Source: Pyrinomonadaceae bacterium
Lineage (GTDB): Bacteria; Acidobacteriota; Blastocatellia; Pyrinomonadales; Pyrinomonadaceae
Direction: 5' to 3'
Length of the DNA: 64,000 nt
Assembly: GCA_021228405.1 (NCBI GenBank)
Contig: JAJQRF010000002.1
Location: 744,001-808,000 of the forward strand
The stretch's first letter is position 1, and every line of letters begins with the position of its first letter. Position numbers and translations under genes: made by a program. The notes under the pieces were generated by a model. That model saw nothing but the letters and a program-made list of their open reading frames with translations. It did no database searches and had not been told where the DNA came from. Shown here one piece after another: positions 34,082-42,900 of this stretch.

Positions 34082-35554
34082 ATGAAAACATTCAAATTTC
34101 TATTTCTTTTATTGCTGGTTTGTGCGGTTAATCTCGCCGCGCAGGAAAAGATAAACGATGTAAAAATAAATGTTTTTCCTGCGTCTGCAAAGGTTCGACC
34201 GCTTGAAACGGCAATTATTCAAGTGCTGTTTTTTGGTGGAAAAAAGAGCGACATTTTCGATAAAGTATTGAAGGACGAAAGCCAAAAAGGACGTTTGCAG
34301 ATCGATGATTGGAAGGCAGTTCCCGAAAACGGCGGTTGGCTTTCAAAGCCTTTTCTTTTGCAGGCGAAGGATGAAAAAGGCAACGATTCGCGGCTCGGAA
34401 CGGGATTAGATAATTTTTTGAAACAGGGAATGTTTTCGGTCGCGTCGAAGGATTCGGTTCTTTTTACCGCACCTGAAAAAACGGGAAAATATAAGTTGAA
34501 AATCACTCGCGGCGAAATCACGAAGGAAGTCGTTATCGAAGTTTCAAATTCCGCGTCCGGCTCGAAAAAGGAAGAATTCACAAAATTTCCACCTGTGGAA
34601 AATTCTGCGGATAAATATTTTCCTTTGATCGAACATTACGCGCCGTTTATCGCCCAGGAAACTTGGTTTGAACCGAAAGCCGATTACCTGGCGCGGTTCG
34701 ACTATGACGGAAACTGGAAAGGCACGGATAATTGGGAAAATCTCGATCGGGGGTCGTCGAAAGCCTTTGTTTATTACGCCGCGATGGAAACCGAAACGCA
34801 CTGGTTTCTGATCTATAACTTCTTTCATCCGCGTGATTATTCGGATTTTTGCGTCGCCGGAACGTGCCACGAAAATGACAACGAAGGATTGATCCTGACC
34901 GTTCGCAAAACGGGCGAAAAATTCGGCAAGCTCGAAGTTTTGGAAACGCTGGCGCACAATAATGTCTATTCGTTTACGAACGATTCTGCGATCAAAAAAG
35001 GCGCGCACGACGTTGACGGACGAATCGAATTTCACAAGGAAACGCACCCGATAATTTTCATCGAAGCCGGCGGACACGGCGTTTTTTCGAGCAGTTACAA
35101 ATCTTCGTTTTTCTCGGCGGAAAAGATGGATTTCAAACAAAACACGGGCGTGACTTATGTTTACAACGGAAAAGCCGAAAGCCCGAAATCGCCGAATGAT
35201 CGAAATGTCGGCTACGCCCTTTTACCGATCTATGACGAATGGTGGAAAAAGGGAAATCAGGAAGACGGCAAAGCGAACGAAACCTTTGAAAAGTTTTACG
35301 TTTACGAACCTTTCGGAAACCGCCCGCGTGCGACTGCGCCGTATATTGCGGGCGCGTTTCACGGTCAAACGGCGAGCGAAAATATGGCGAAACCCTTCTG
35401 GGCTTGGTATGACGGCAGAACACGTAAGAAAAAGCTGGTCAGCACAGGTCAATGGGCACTCGATCCGGCATATTCGGTTTCGATAAACTTGAATTTTCCG
35501 AAAGACGAGCCGTTTTCGCTCGATTATATCTTTAATCCGTACCTGGAACAGTGA
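34082..35554 (+). CDS. secreted protein of unknown function, Vps62-like region possible
   Basis: The 490-residue product has a signal peptide (MKTFKFLFLLLLVCAVNLAAQ), an N-terminal beta-rich domain to about 150, and a second domain from about 180 that starts LIEHYAPFIAQETWFEP and includes HWFLIYNFFHPRDYSDF, CHENDNEGLILTVRK, and FIEAGGHGVFSS. The HYAP-x-E-x-W-F and Y-H-x-D-D-E-G-type pattern recalls the plant/fungal Vps62 (DUF946) fold, which is a weak resemblance only. Conserved His, Glu and Asp residues could bind a metal or act as a hydrolase. Its stop codon lies inside a GTGGTCGG-type repeat. Confidence 0.6.
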   Translation: MKTFKFLFLLLLVCAVNLAAQEKINDVKINVFPASAKVRPLETAIIQVLFFGGKKSDIFDKVLKDESQKGRLQIDDWKAVPENGGWLSKPFLLQAKDEKGNDSRLGTGLDNFLKQGMFSVASKDSVLFTAPEKTGKYKLKITRGEITKEVVIEVSNSASGSKKEEFTKFPPVENSADKYFPLIEHYAPFIAQETWFEPKADYLARFDYDGNWKGTDNWENLDRGSSKAFVYYAAMETETHWFLIYNFFHPRDYSDFCVAGTCHENDNEGLILTVRKTGEKFGKLEVLETLAHNNVYSFTNDSAIKKGAHDVDGRIEFHKETHPIIFIEAGGHGVFSSSYKSSFFSAEKMDFKQNTGVTYVYNGKAESPKSPNDRNVGYALLPIYDEWWKKGNQEDGKANETFEKFYVYEPFGNRPRATAPYIAGAFHGQTASENMAKPFWAWYDGRTRKKKLVSTGQWALDPAYSVSINLNFPKDEPFSLDYIFNPYLEQ

Positions 35555-35672
35555 ACAGTGGTCGGCGGTTAGTAGGCAGTAAAGACTTTTTCTATGAAAT
35601 ATTCAGACTATACCGAATTTTCGTTACTGCAACTTTTTCAACTGACCGCTGGCAACTGACTACTGACCACTG
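35549..35672. repeat. inverted pair of GTGGTC / GACCACTG word repeats between two genes
   Basis: The left tract (35549-35580) and the right tract (35639-35672) are related in opposite orientation, for example CAGTGGTC at 35556-35563 against GACCACTG at 35665-35672, around a 58-nt AT-rich core. The left tract holds the stop codon of the secreted protein and the right tract ends 5 nt before the DASS transporter start. Confidence 0.6.
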
Positions 35673-35677
35673 AAATT

Positions 35678-37204
35678 ATGCCGTCAACCGAAGAAAATCT
35701 CGAAGTCGAAGAAGTTATCACACCGCAGGAAGCGAAGTTTGAAAAATGGCGCAACCGGGCGGGATTCATTCTTGCACCGCTCACGTTTTTCATTATCTTT
35801 TTTGCTCCCGTAAACCTGAAGCCGGAAGCGCACAATCTTGCCGCCGTCATTTCCGTCATTATTATTCTGTGGATTTGCGAATCTTTGCCGATGCCCGTCA
35901 CAGCTCTGATCGGCGCGGCATTGTGCATTTTGCTGAAAGTTGCCGATGCCAAGACGGTTTTCGCACCGTTTGCCGATCCGCTGATGTTTCTTTTTATCGG
36001 CTCTTTCATCATTGCGCGGGCAATTTTTCTGCACGATCTCGACAAGCGGTTTGCTTACGGCGTTTTGTCCTTAAAGGCGATTGGTGCAAGACCTTCGCGG
36101 ATTTTGTTCGCGTTCGGCGCGGTTACGGCGTTTATTTCGGCGTGGATTTCAAACACGGCAACGACCGCGATGATGTTTGCCATCGGAATGTCGATCATCG
36201 CGTTTTTGAGGAAACAGGAAGCGGAAACGGGAATTAAAATAAACGAAAATTACGCGACGGCAATGATGCTGATAACTTCGTTTTCGGCTTCGATCGGCGG
36301 ACTTGCAACACCGATCGGAACGCCGCCGAACGTCATCGGGCTCGGGTTTATTCGCCAGATATTAAAGGCGGAAATCTCGTTTTTTGAATGGATGATGATC
36401 GGCGTTCCCCTCGTCGTCGTTTTATATCTCTTTTTGTTTTTATACCTGAATTATCTCGCCCCTGCCGGGGTTAAGGAAATTCAGGGAAGCGCGGAAATGA
36501 TCGAACGCGAAAAGCAAAATCTGGGAAACTGGACACGCGGGCAAAAATCGACCGTGATCGCGTTTTCGGTGGCGGTCGTTTTATGGATTTTTTCGGGTTT
36601 GGTCGCATTGTTTGCGGGCGACACGAGCGAAATCTACAAATTCGTCAATGCGCGTTTGCCCGAAGCGGTCGGCGCGGTCGTCGGCGCGGTTTTGCTGTTT
36701 CTTTTGCCCGGAAATTTGAAGGGTGAAAAAGTGATAAAATGGGAAGAAGCGGTAAAGATCGACTGGGGCGTGGTTCTGCTTTACGGCGGCGGTTTCGCGC
36801 TCGGTGTTTTGTCGTTTCAGACGGGATTGGCGGAGGCGTTGGGCAAAAATCTGACCGCGCTTTTACCGCTCAACGGCGAATTCGGTTTGCTGGTCGCTTC
36901 GGTCTTGGTGGCGGTCACTCTTTCCGAAACGACATCGAACACGGCTTCGGCAAATATGGTTGTTCCGGTCGTGATCGCCATCGCACAATCAAACGGCGTA
37001 AATCCTTTGATTCCGGCTTTAGGAGCGACTTTCGGGTCATCTTTGGGCTTTATGCTTCCGGTTTCAACGCCGTGCAACGCGATAGTTTACGGTTCGGGTT
37101 ACATTCCGCTGATGAAAATGGTGCGTTACGGAATTCTTCTGGACATTTTCGGTGCGATTGTGATTATTGCAATGCTTTCTCTGATTGCGCCGTTTTTGAG
37201 ATAA
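35678..37204 (+). CDS. DASS-family anion/sodium symporter (SLC13-like)
   Basis: The 508-residue membrane protein has about 12 hydrophobic segments and DASS landmarks: WICESLPMPVTALIGAAL, the first SNT-type site AWISNTATTAMM, ITSFSASIGGLATPIGTPPN, and the second site SETTSNTASANMVVPVV. These loops bind Na+ and dicarboxylate, citrate or sulfate in known members. No ribosome-binding site is visible since a word repeat stops 5 nt before the ATG, so translation could be weak. The first 20 residues are acidic and cytoplasmic. A terminator follows directly. Confidence 0.92.
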   Translation: MPSTEENLEVEEVITPQEAKFEKWRNRAGFILAPLTFFIIFFAPVNLKPEAHNLAAVISVIIILWICESLPMPVTALIGAALCILLKVADAKTVFAPFADPLMFLFIGSFIIARAIFLHDLDKRFAYGVLSLKAIGARPSRILFAFGAVTAFISAWISNTATTAMMFAIGMSIIAFLRKQEAETGIKINENYATAMMLITSFSASIGGLATPIGTPPNVIGLGFIRQILKAEISFFEWMMIGVPLVVVLYLFLFLYLNYLAPAGVKEIQGSAEMIEREKQNLGNWTRGQKSTVIAFSVAVVLWIFSGLVALFAGDTSEIYKFVNARLPEAVGAVVGAVLLFLLPGNLKGEKVIKWEEAVKIDWGVVLLYGGGFALGVLSFQTGLAEALGKNLTALLPLNGEFGLLVASVLVAVTLSETTSNTASANMVVPVVIAIAQSNGVNPLIPALGATFGSSLGFMLPVSTPCNAIVYGSGYIPLMKMVRYGILLDIFGAIVIIAMLSLIAPFLR

Positions 37205-37244
37205 AAAACACGGGTAAATCAATTGCCGATTTTTCCGTGTTTTT
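37204..37244. terminator. bidirectional terminator between DASS gene and zinc-ribbon gene
   Basis: AAAAACACGG (37204-37213) pairs with CCGTGTTTTT (37235-37244) across a 21-nt loop, directly after the DASS stop codon and 20 nt before the end of the converging gene. Confidence 0.72.
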
Positions 37245-37263
37245 CGCGTATTTTGCCGGTTCT

Positions 37264-37725
37264 TTAGTTTTCCTTGATCGGAATTTTATCGAAAATTCGC
37301 GTCGTGTGATCCGTAACGCTGGCGGGCGGTTGCGCCGGTTCGGTCAATTGCGCCGTGGTGCGTGAATAAAGTTGTTGGGGCGGTTGGACAAACTCGGGCG
37401 TGACGTTCTTCTCTTTTTTAACGGTGGCGGAAATGACTTTCGAGATTTGGCTTCCCAGAACAAATTCGATTGCCGTTAAGGATGCGAGATAGAAAACGAT
37501 TGTCATCGTGATCGTTTTTTCGGTCGCGTTACGGTCGAGAAGAAGCGCGATAAGTGCCATCAAAATACCGAAACCGACCACGGTGACTACGCCGAAAGTG
37601 ATCGCCAGCGTCGTCAGAATCCGGTTTGAATTTTCCGATTTTTCTTCGCTGAAAAGCCGCATTCCGCAACTTTTACAAAAATTTAGTCCTGCGCTTATTT
37701 CGCTTCCGCATCCGGCACAATACAT
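37264..37725 (-). CDS. zinc-ribbon membrane protein of unknown function
   Basis: I start at the ATG giving MYCAGCGSEISAGLNFCKSCG (37725), preceded by AGGAGA; a longer reading has no conserved content. The 153-residue product has an N-terminal zinc ribbon with CxxC...CxxC, then two hydrophobic segments (LTTLAITFGVVTVVGFGILMAL and TMTIVFYLASLTAIEFVL) and a proline-rich cytoplasmic tail. Such one-ribbon membrane proteins are common and mostly uncharacterised. It lies 20 nt after the stop of the neighbouring DUF4870-like gene, so the two form an operon. Confidence 0.75.
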   Translation of the reverse strand: MYCAGCGSEISAGLNFCKSCGMRLFSEEKSENSNRILTTLAITFGVVTVVGFGILMALIALLLDRNATEKTITMTIVFYLASLTAIEFVLGSQISKVISATVKKEKNVTPEFVQPPQQLYSRTTAQLTEPAQPPASVTDHTTRIFDKIPIKEN

Positions 37726-37745
37726 TGTTTTTATCTCCTGAAAAA

Positions 37746-38366
37746 TTACTGTTTCGGCTGAATTTTTTCTTCGAGCCATTCGGTCAGATCATCGACCGAT
37801 TCGATGTGAACGGGTTTTCCCTGCCACGCTTTGACGGCGAAGATTATTAACATCACCATCGTGACGACGTGAAAAATGCCGCTGCCGATACTGGCAAAAT
37901 CGACAATGTTTCCCAAACCGCTCAAAATTGCCCCGACGATCAAAATTCCGATATGTGCCGCCAATCCCTGCGCCGCGTGAAAACGCACTTTGGCTTCGGA
38001 TTTCGGCACAATGAACAAAATTATCAAACCCGCGATCAGCCCGACAAACCAGGGAATATAGGGCAATGCCGTCAGAACGTTTTCGGGTAAGCCGATCTTA
38101 TCGACCTTGCGCGAAGAAGAACGATTCATATTGTCGTAAAGCGGCGCGGTTTGATAATTTACAGGAACGTTCTGCCCGTTGAAAGGCGATTGATACGAAT
38201 TGAAATCCTGATTATTAAATTTACGCGTTTCTTCTTCGGTCACACTCTCACGCGGAAATTCAGCCGTTCGGAAATCGTTTTTCGGCAAGGCATTGGTTTG
38301 TGCTTCACGAACTTTTTCGGGAAACTCGGGGTCGAGCGGATTTGTATCGAATTTTGATTTAGCCAT
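37746..38366 (-). CDS. DUF4870/Tic20-like small membrane protein
   Basis: The 206-residue protein has a long polar N-terminus (about 85 residues, Asn/Gln/Pro-rich) followed by three hydrophobic segments. The motif VLTALPYIPWFVGLIAGLI followed by VRFHAAQGLAAHIG is the characteristic DUF4870 pattern (a helix pair ending in FHA-x-Q). The function is unknown; the family is related in shape to Tic20. It is probably co-transcribed with the zinc-ribbon gene 20 nt downstream. Confidence 0.72.
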   Translation of the reverse strand: MAKSKFDTNPLDPEFPEKVREAQTNALPKNDFRTAEFPRESVTEEETRKFNNQDFNSYQSPFNGQNVPVNYQTAPLYDNMNRSSSRKVDKIGLPENVLTALPYIPWFVGLIAGLIILFIVPKSEAKVRFHAAQGLAAHIGILIVGAILSGLGNIVDFASIGSGIFHVVTMVMLIIFAVKAWQGKPVHIESVDDLTEWLEEKIQPKQ

Positions 38367-38530
38367 TGCTTCTGAATTTTACGTCAAATTAACGCTTTAA
38401 GTTCGCAGTTATTTTCGTCGGAAAACTAAACGCAAGAATAACGCCTGCCTTAAAATTATTCAACCTTAATCTTTAATAACTCGGTTTCGGAAAAGCGGCA
38501 CTCGCTAGCCGGAAAATAAATTTTTTCGAT

Positions 38531-38574
38531 AAGAAATTACCGGTTTTTCTCAGAAGCAGAAACGGTAATTTCTT
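38531..38574. repeat. 12-bp inverted repeat in a divergent promoter region
   Basis: AAGAAATTACCG and CGGTAATTTCTT are perfect complements with a 20-nt spacer. Neither strand has a clean T-run after the stem and no gene runs into it, so it is more likely an operator or structured leader than a terminator. Confidence 0.5.
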
Positions 38575-38675
38575 CCTTATTGCCACATCAAACAATCATA
38601 TTAATTGTGTTAACTGCTTCAAAATAGAAAACATAAAAGCAATTAAACAAATTTACGAATAAAATAAACAAAAAT

Positions 38676-38704
38676 TTGGAGATTATAAATCAATTACATA
38701 TAAT
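38676..38704 (+). promoter_or_regulatory. sigma70-type promoter of the GT39 gene
   Basis: TTGGAG (38676-38681), 17-nt spacer, and a perfect TATAAT (38699-38704), 60 nt before the proposed start codon. It is the best sigma70-like match seen in the window. Confidence 0.5.
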
Positions 38705-38763
38705 GTTAGCATTTGTTGATATTAACTTAAGACTTTGAACCGATTCGGGAAGGCGGTTTTCCG

Positions 38764-40899
38764 TTGGAAGATCAAGACCATACGGGATTCGGGGCGAAAT
38801 CTCAGAATACCGAGGTCGTGAAATTTATGAAAACGGGTGGAATCGAGGAAATATCCGCGTCTTTTTCGATAAAGCGGTTTTTGATTTTCCTTTTAATCTT
38901 GACAGTAATAATTTGCGGCGCGATTTTGCGTTCAAATATTGCAACCGGGCTTGATAGCTTTACCTTTGACGAGGCATATCATATCGGGTCGGGTGCGTCC
39001 TATCTGCAAACCGGAGATTTTCGGCTTAATCCCGAACACCCACCCTTAGTAAAATTGTGGGTTGGTGCAATTGTTTCAGAACAGGGTTTTCAGCTTATGC
39101 CCTTCCGTGCTTTTCAGGATAAAAAAGACGAGCGGGAATTTGTTGAAACAGACGTATATTTCGACAATGATCCCGATCTGATTCAGTATCGTGCACGAAC
39201 GGCAATGTTCATTTTAAACGGGTTGCTGTTGTTTTTGTTTGCACTTGCGGCAAAACGATTATTCGGCGACGTGATCGCTCTGACAGCCGTTCTTTTTCTG
39301 GCGATCGACCCGACGATTGCCGCGCATTTGCCCGTCGTAATGACTGATTTGCCGGTCGCATTGTTGTCATCCACGGCGGTTTTATGCGCCGTCACAGCCT
39401 TTCGTTCGTGGCGTTTGACCGATTTTATCTACACCTCTTTTACGCTCGGGTTGGCTTTGAGTACAAAGCATTCCGCCGTTATTACAACGGCGACGGTTCT
39501 GATTATCGGGTTTGCGGCGGTAGTTTTTCTTTCAAACGGCGTAAAGATTTCAGTTCGCTTGCGCCGTTTTGCGGCAGTCATTGCGGTTTTATGCGGGGCA
39601 GTCATTATTTTGTGGAGTTTTTACTTCTTCCGGTTTAATGAAAGTCCGACAACTTCGGACGAACAATTCAATCGTCCGTTGGCATCAAAAATCAGCGACG
39701 TTAAATCGCCTTTGTATCGGCAAGGCTTAAAAATAATGGCAGACGGTCGGCTTTTTCCGCGTGCTTATATTTGGGGAATGGCAGACACGATTCGCGCCGG
39801 AGCGGAAGGGCGGGCAATTTCGGTTTTAGCATTCGGACATCTTTATTATGGCAAAGCTCCGTTTTATTATTTTCCGGGTGTGATTGCCGTAAAAATGCCG
39901 CTCGGACTACTTTTGCTGACGGTAATAGGCGCGGGTTTGCTGTTTTTTCGGAAAATTCCTCCCGAATTTACGGCACCGCTTGTCGGATTGGGTGTTTTGG
40001 CAATTTTATTTCTGATTGCACTCATCAACGGTTCGTCTTATGCGGGAATCCGTCACGCGATGCCGATAATTCCGTTGCTTGCCTTGTTAGGTGCGCTGTC
40101 CATTTACCGGGCAATCGAATCCAAAATAATTTTTTTACGCGCGACGGTCGGGCTTGCATTGATCTTGGCTGTCCTTTCGGCAATTCCGGTGATGCGCCCG
40201 TGGGAATATTTCAACGAAATTATCGGTATGTCAAACGCCTACCTTTATTTTAACGATGAAGGCATCGATCTGGGGCTTCGCACGAAAGAATTGGTTAAAT
40301 ATTACAACTCGAATCTGAAACCGCAGAACGAACTCCCTTTTGTTTCCTACCCTTCTTCACAAAAAGAATGGCAACGCCGCGAACTTGACTGGGTCGGGAA
40401 GGACGACGAGCGCGACAAGGAAAAATTTTCGGGCGACACCTTAAACGGCACGTTCATCGTCGGAGCCAACGACCTTTCTCCCGTTTTGTTCTGGGACACG
40501 GGAAAGGAGTTTCGGGAAACAACACCGATTGCAAGATCGGGAAATATGTTCGTTTTTAGAGGAAGTTTTCCGATCTCGACCGCAACGCAGGCACAAAGTT
40601 TGTATTATCGCGCGGTTTACGGGAAAATTTACGTCGCCGAACCCGATGCGGAAGGAGCAATAGATATGCTCTCGCGTTCGGTGAGGCTGGACCCGAAGGC
40701 TTTTTTCGTTGCTTTAGAACTCGGAAATCAATATCTTAAAGCCGGAAATCGTGAAGAATCATTAAAAGCTTACCGCATCGCGGGTGAAAATGCGCCGAAA
40801 TCCGACAACATTCGCGAAATGATTTTCCGCCAGATCGAACGTGTCGAAACGGAAAGTCTGACGGAAATCGAACCGCTCAGAAATCCGGAATTTGAATAG
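38764..40899 (+). CDS. GT39-family (PMT/ArnT-like) membrane glycosyltransferase with C-terminal TPR
   Basis: The 711-residue GT-C protein has an N-terminal membrane helix followed by the luminal acidic loop FTFDEAYHIGSG and NPEHPPLVKLW, which are the GT39 catalytic-loop signatures, then about ten more membrane helices to residue 480. The C-terminal 230 residues are periplasmic and end in a TPR-like region (YGKIYVAEPDAEGAIDMLSRSV; EESLKAYRIAG). It would transfer a sugar from a polyprenyl-phosphate donor onto protein or lipid A. I take the TTG at 38764 with GGGAAGG 10 nt upstream; ATG 38827 is the alternative. Confidence 0.85.
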   Translation: MEDQDHTGFGAKSQNTEVVKFMKTGGIEEISASFSIKRFLIFLLILTVIICGAILRSNIATGLDSFTFDEAYHIGSGASYLQTGDFRLNPEHPPLVKLWVGAIVSEQGFQLMPFRAFQDKKDEREFVETDVYFDNDPDLIQYRARTAMFILNGLLLFLFALAAKRLFGDVIALTAVLFLAIDPTIAAHLPVVMTDLPVALLSSTAVLCAVTAFRSWRLTDFIYTSFTLGLALSTKHSAVITTATVLIIGFAAVVFLSNGVKISVRLRRFAAVIAVLCGAVIILWSFYFFRFNESPTTSDEQFNRPLASKISDVKSPLYRQGLKIMADGRLFPRAYIWGMADTIRAGAEGRAISVLAFGHLYYGKAPFYYFPGVIAVKMPLGLLLLTVIGAGLLFFRKIPPEFTAPLVGLGVLAILFLIALINGSSYAGIRHAMPIIPLLALLGALSIYRAIESKIIFLRATVGLALILAVLSAIPVMRPWEYFNEIIGMSNAYLYFNDEGIDLGLRTKELVKYYNSNLKPQNELPFVSYPSSQKEWQRRELDWVGKDDERDKEKFSGDTLNGTFIVGANDLSPVLFWDTGKEFRETTPIARSGNMFVFRGSFPISTATQAQSLYYRAVYGKIYVAEPDAEGAIDMLSRSVRLDPKAFFVALELGNQYLKAGNREESLKAYRIAGENAPKSDNIREMIFRQIERVETESLTEIEPLRNPEFE

Positions 40900-40982
40900 A
40901 TCGTCTGAAAGACACTGGCTGTCAATGAATAAGACTTGAAAATATTAATCTTCAATCTTTCAAAATATAAATTAACAGAACA

Positions 40983-41024
40983 AAAAAACAGGATTAATGA
41001 GTTGATTCATTAATCCTGTTTTTT
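40983..41024. terminator. bidirectional terminator after the GT39 and VioB-like genes
   Basis: A perfect 18-bp stem (40983-41000 with 41007-41024), 6-nt loop, with A6 and T6 tails, lies between the converging GT39 and VioB-N-like genes. Confidence 0.9.
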
Positions 41025-41044
41025 GTTTGGTTGCGACAACTTTT

Positions 41045-42865
41045 CTACTTTGCCCGCCGCATTCTTCGGCTTAGTTTCGCCTGACTCAAAGATTTTTTCG
41101 ATTTCACGGTCGTCATTTTATCGAGCGATTTAAGATTACCGCCTGAACCGACACCGTCCAGAAAATCATACAGTAATTTGCGTTCTACCTGCGTCATATC
41201 ACGCGTGACGGGCATAAATCGGAAGGATTCAAAATTAGCCGGGTCGGTTAGCTGTTTGATCATCTGACCGTAGGCTTTAACCTGTGCTTCGTTTTGAAGA
41301 TCGAGCCAATTATCCATACACGGAGCCATTGCGTTCCAATTAGATAAGCAGTATTTATAGACATTTTCCCAGGTCGGCTCAAGCTCGGCGATGGTATCGT
41401 TTCCGGGATAGGTGCGGATATACATATAAGTCGTCGTCTGGGTATTAATAGTTGTCGGGGAACTGCTGTCAGGATTGGGAATCAATAAATATCCTTCCAC
41501 CTGACCTTTTACGCCCCGAATGTTAAATGTCGCAATCCCGTCAGGATTGGTCACGGCAGTTGCGGGCGAAGTCGTGCTCGACCCGTCCAAGACCATCGCC
41601 ACCTTGATTCCGCTCTTTGCCGGAACGCCTTTGTTCAAAACCAGCACATCAGTCGTTCGGCTCTCGCCGAAATCGATGTAAAGGTTGGGATTGTTCGGAA
41701 GGGCACGAAATATTTGTTCGGACAAATAAGGCGTACCGTCTGCTCCGTTCATTTGCAGGTTTCCGTCCTTTGCCGCCTTTGCCTGATCGGAATTTAATTG
41801 GAGCGTCACGATGCCTGCCGATTTTTGATAAGCATCGCGGTCGTATTGGGAATAATCGATGCCGCCGAGCGGGGTTTCCTTACCGCTGACCGGGTCTTTT
41901 GCTGAAAACAAAAGATTTCCGAGATTTTGTTTCGTTTCCTGCAGGTCGGTTTCGGAAATGCTGTTTGCCATATCGACGGTGAGCGTGTTGTTGTCGAGCC
42001 GGGCGTGTGCCGTTGCGACAAATTTGCCCGGACATTTATTGTTGATGACCTTTTGCACCGAGATCATTGCGCGGTCGCCCGGTTCGTGAGCCGGTTCACC
42101 TTTGCGCCATAATCCGACAACGCCGACTATTTTACTGCGCGCCGGGTTCGGCTGAAATCCGCCGCCCGCCAGATTATCTACCAATGTCTGTTCAAGCGCG
42201 GCAATTTGGTCGGATGATCCCGCGCCGTAATAATGTGTCGAGTAAGCATTAAAACGAACGGTCAAGCCGAGCACGTCGTCGTTGTTCATTGCTTCGGCTA
42301 AAAGTCTTAAGACCGTCGAATCGTATGCGTCGATCTGAAGCCCGTCCGCTTTTGCAAACGATGATTGCCAAACTACCGACGCGACGCTTGCCGCAAAATT
42401 ATAGACGGGGCGCGGCAATCTGCAAAAATTTATATAACGTGCGGTAAAGCGAGCCGTGCGCGGCGCAAAAATCCGGCATCCGCCCGCGATTCCGAACGAA
42501 ATCTGGTCAAAGAAAAGTTGCGACGTGTAGGCACCGTAAGGCTCGCAGTCAACCAGCATTCCCATAAAATTGACCGGACTTCCGACAAAACTATCCGCCT
42601 TATCAACGCCTTTGCCGATGTCCATTCCGCTGATCTCAGTGTCGTAAAAACCGGATCGGTGAGTTCCGTGCGGATTCCAGTTTCCGTCGCCTATAATGGA
42701 ATCACTTGAAATCGCTACTTCTCTGAACTGTTCGACGGTTTGATTAGGTTCAAAAACCGTCCAACTGGTCGATTCATCATAAAAATTTGGGTAATTATTG
42801 GTTACGATCGGATCCCAACTGATACTTCCGCCGAAGATGACACGCGGGGTTTCAAGGATACTCAT
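41045..42865 (-). CDS. protein like the N-terminal part of VioB/RebD (chromopyrrolate-type synthase), separate gene
   Basis: The 606-residue protein lines up, by memory, with the first two-thirds of VioB: start MSILETPRVIFGG, then NDDVLGLTVRFNAYST, KIVGVVGLWRKGEP, LGNLLFSAKDP, and the final region VYKYCLSNWN ... MPVTRDMTQVERKLLYDFLDG. VioB and RebD are haem proteins that couple two indole-pyruvate imines; the ferritin-like half is missing here but is encoded 35 nt upstream. No signal peptide is present. It has a strong ribosome-binding site (AGGAGGAG). Substrate is unknown, since no amino-acid oxidase such as VioA/RebO is near. It ends in a basic tail (SKKSLSQAKLSRRMRRAK). Confidence 0.78.
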   Translation of the reverse strand: MSILETPRVIFGGSISWDPIVTNNYPNFYDESTSWTVFEPNQTVEQFREVAISSDSIIGDGNWNPHGTHRSGFYDTEISGMDIGKGVDKADSFVGSPVNFMGMLVDCEPYGAYTSQLFFDQISFGIAGGCRIFAPRTARFTARYINFCRLPRPVYNFAASVASVVWQSSFAKADGLQIDAYDSTVLRLLAEAMNNDDVLGLTVRFNAYSTHYYGAGSSDQIAALEQTLVDNLAGGGFQPNPARSKIVGVVGLWRKGEPAHEPGDRAMISVQKVINNKCPGKFVATAHARLDNNTLTVDMANSISETDLQETKQNLGNLLFSAKDPVSGKETPLGGIDYSQYDRDAYQKSAGIVTLQLNSDQAKAAKDGNLQMNGADGTPYLSEQIFRALPNNPNLYIDFGESRTTDVLVLNKGVPAKSGIKVAMVLDGSSTTSPATAVTNPDGIATFNIRGVKGQVEGYLLIPNPDSSSPTTINTQTTTYMYIRTYPGNDTIAELEPTWENVYKYCLSNWNAMAPCMDNWLDLQNEAQVKAYGQMIKQLTDPANFESFRFMPVTRDMTQVERKLLYDFLDGVGSGGNLKSLDKMTTVKSKKSLSQAKLSRRMRRAK

Positions 42866-42900
42866 AATATTGCTCCTCCTCTAAAAAAATTAGTTTGATT

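Larger units (their letters stand above)
38367..38763. other. divergent intergenic region, 397 nt
   Basis: The region separates the DUF4870-like gene and the GT39 gene. It contains a 12-bp inverted repeat (38531-38542 with 38563-38574) and a good promoter for the glycosyltransferase (38676-38704). The rest is AT-rich with no recognised ORF or RNA. A short hairpin GGAA...TTCC overlaps the likely ribosome-binding site just before 38764. Confidence 0.6.

Noticed and set aside
38531-38574. Terminator in the divergent region before the GT39 gene
   Set aside because: The stem is good but there is no T-run on either strand and no transcript running in, so I list it as an inverted repeat.
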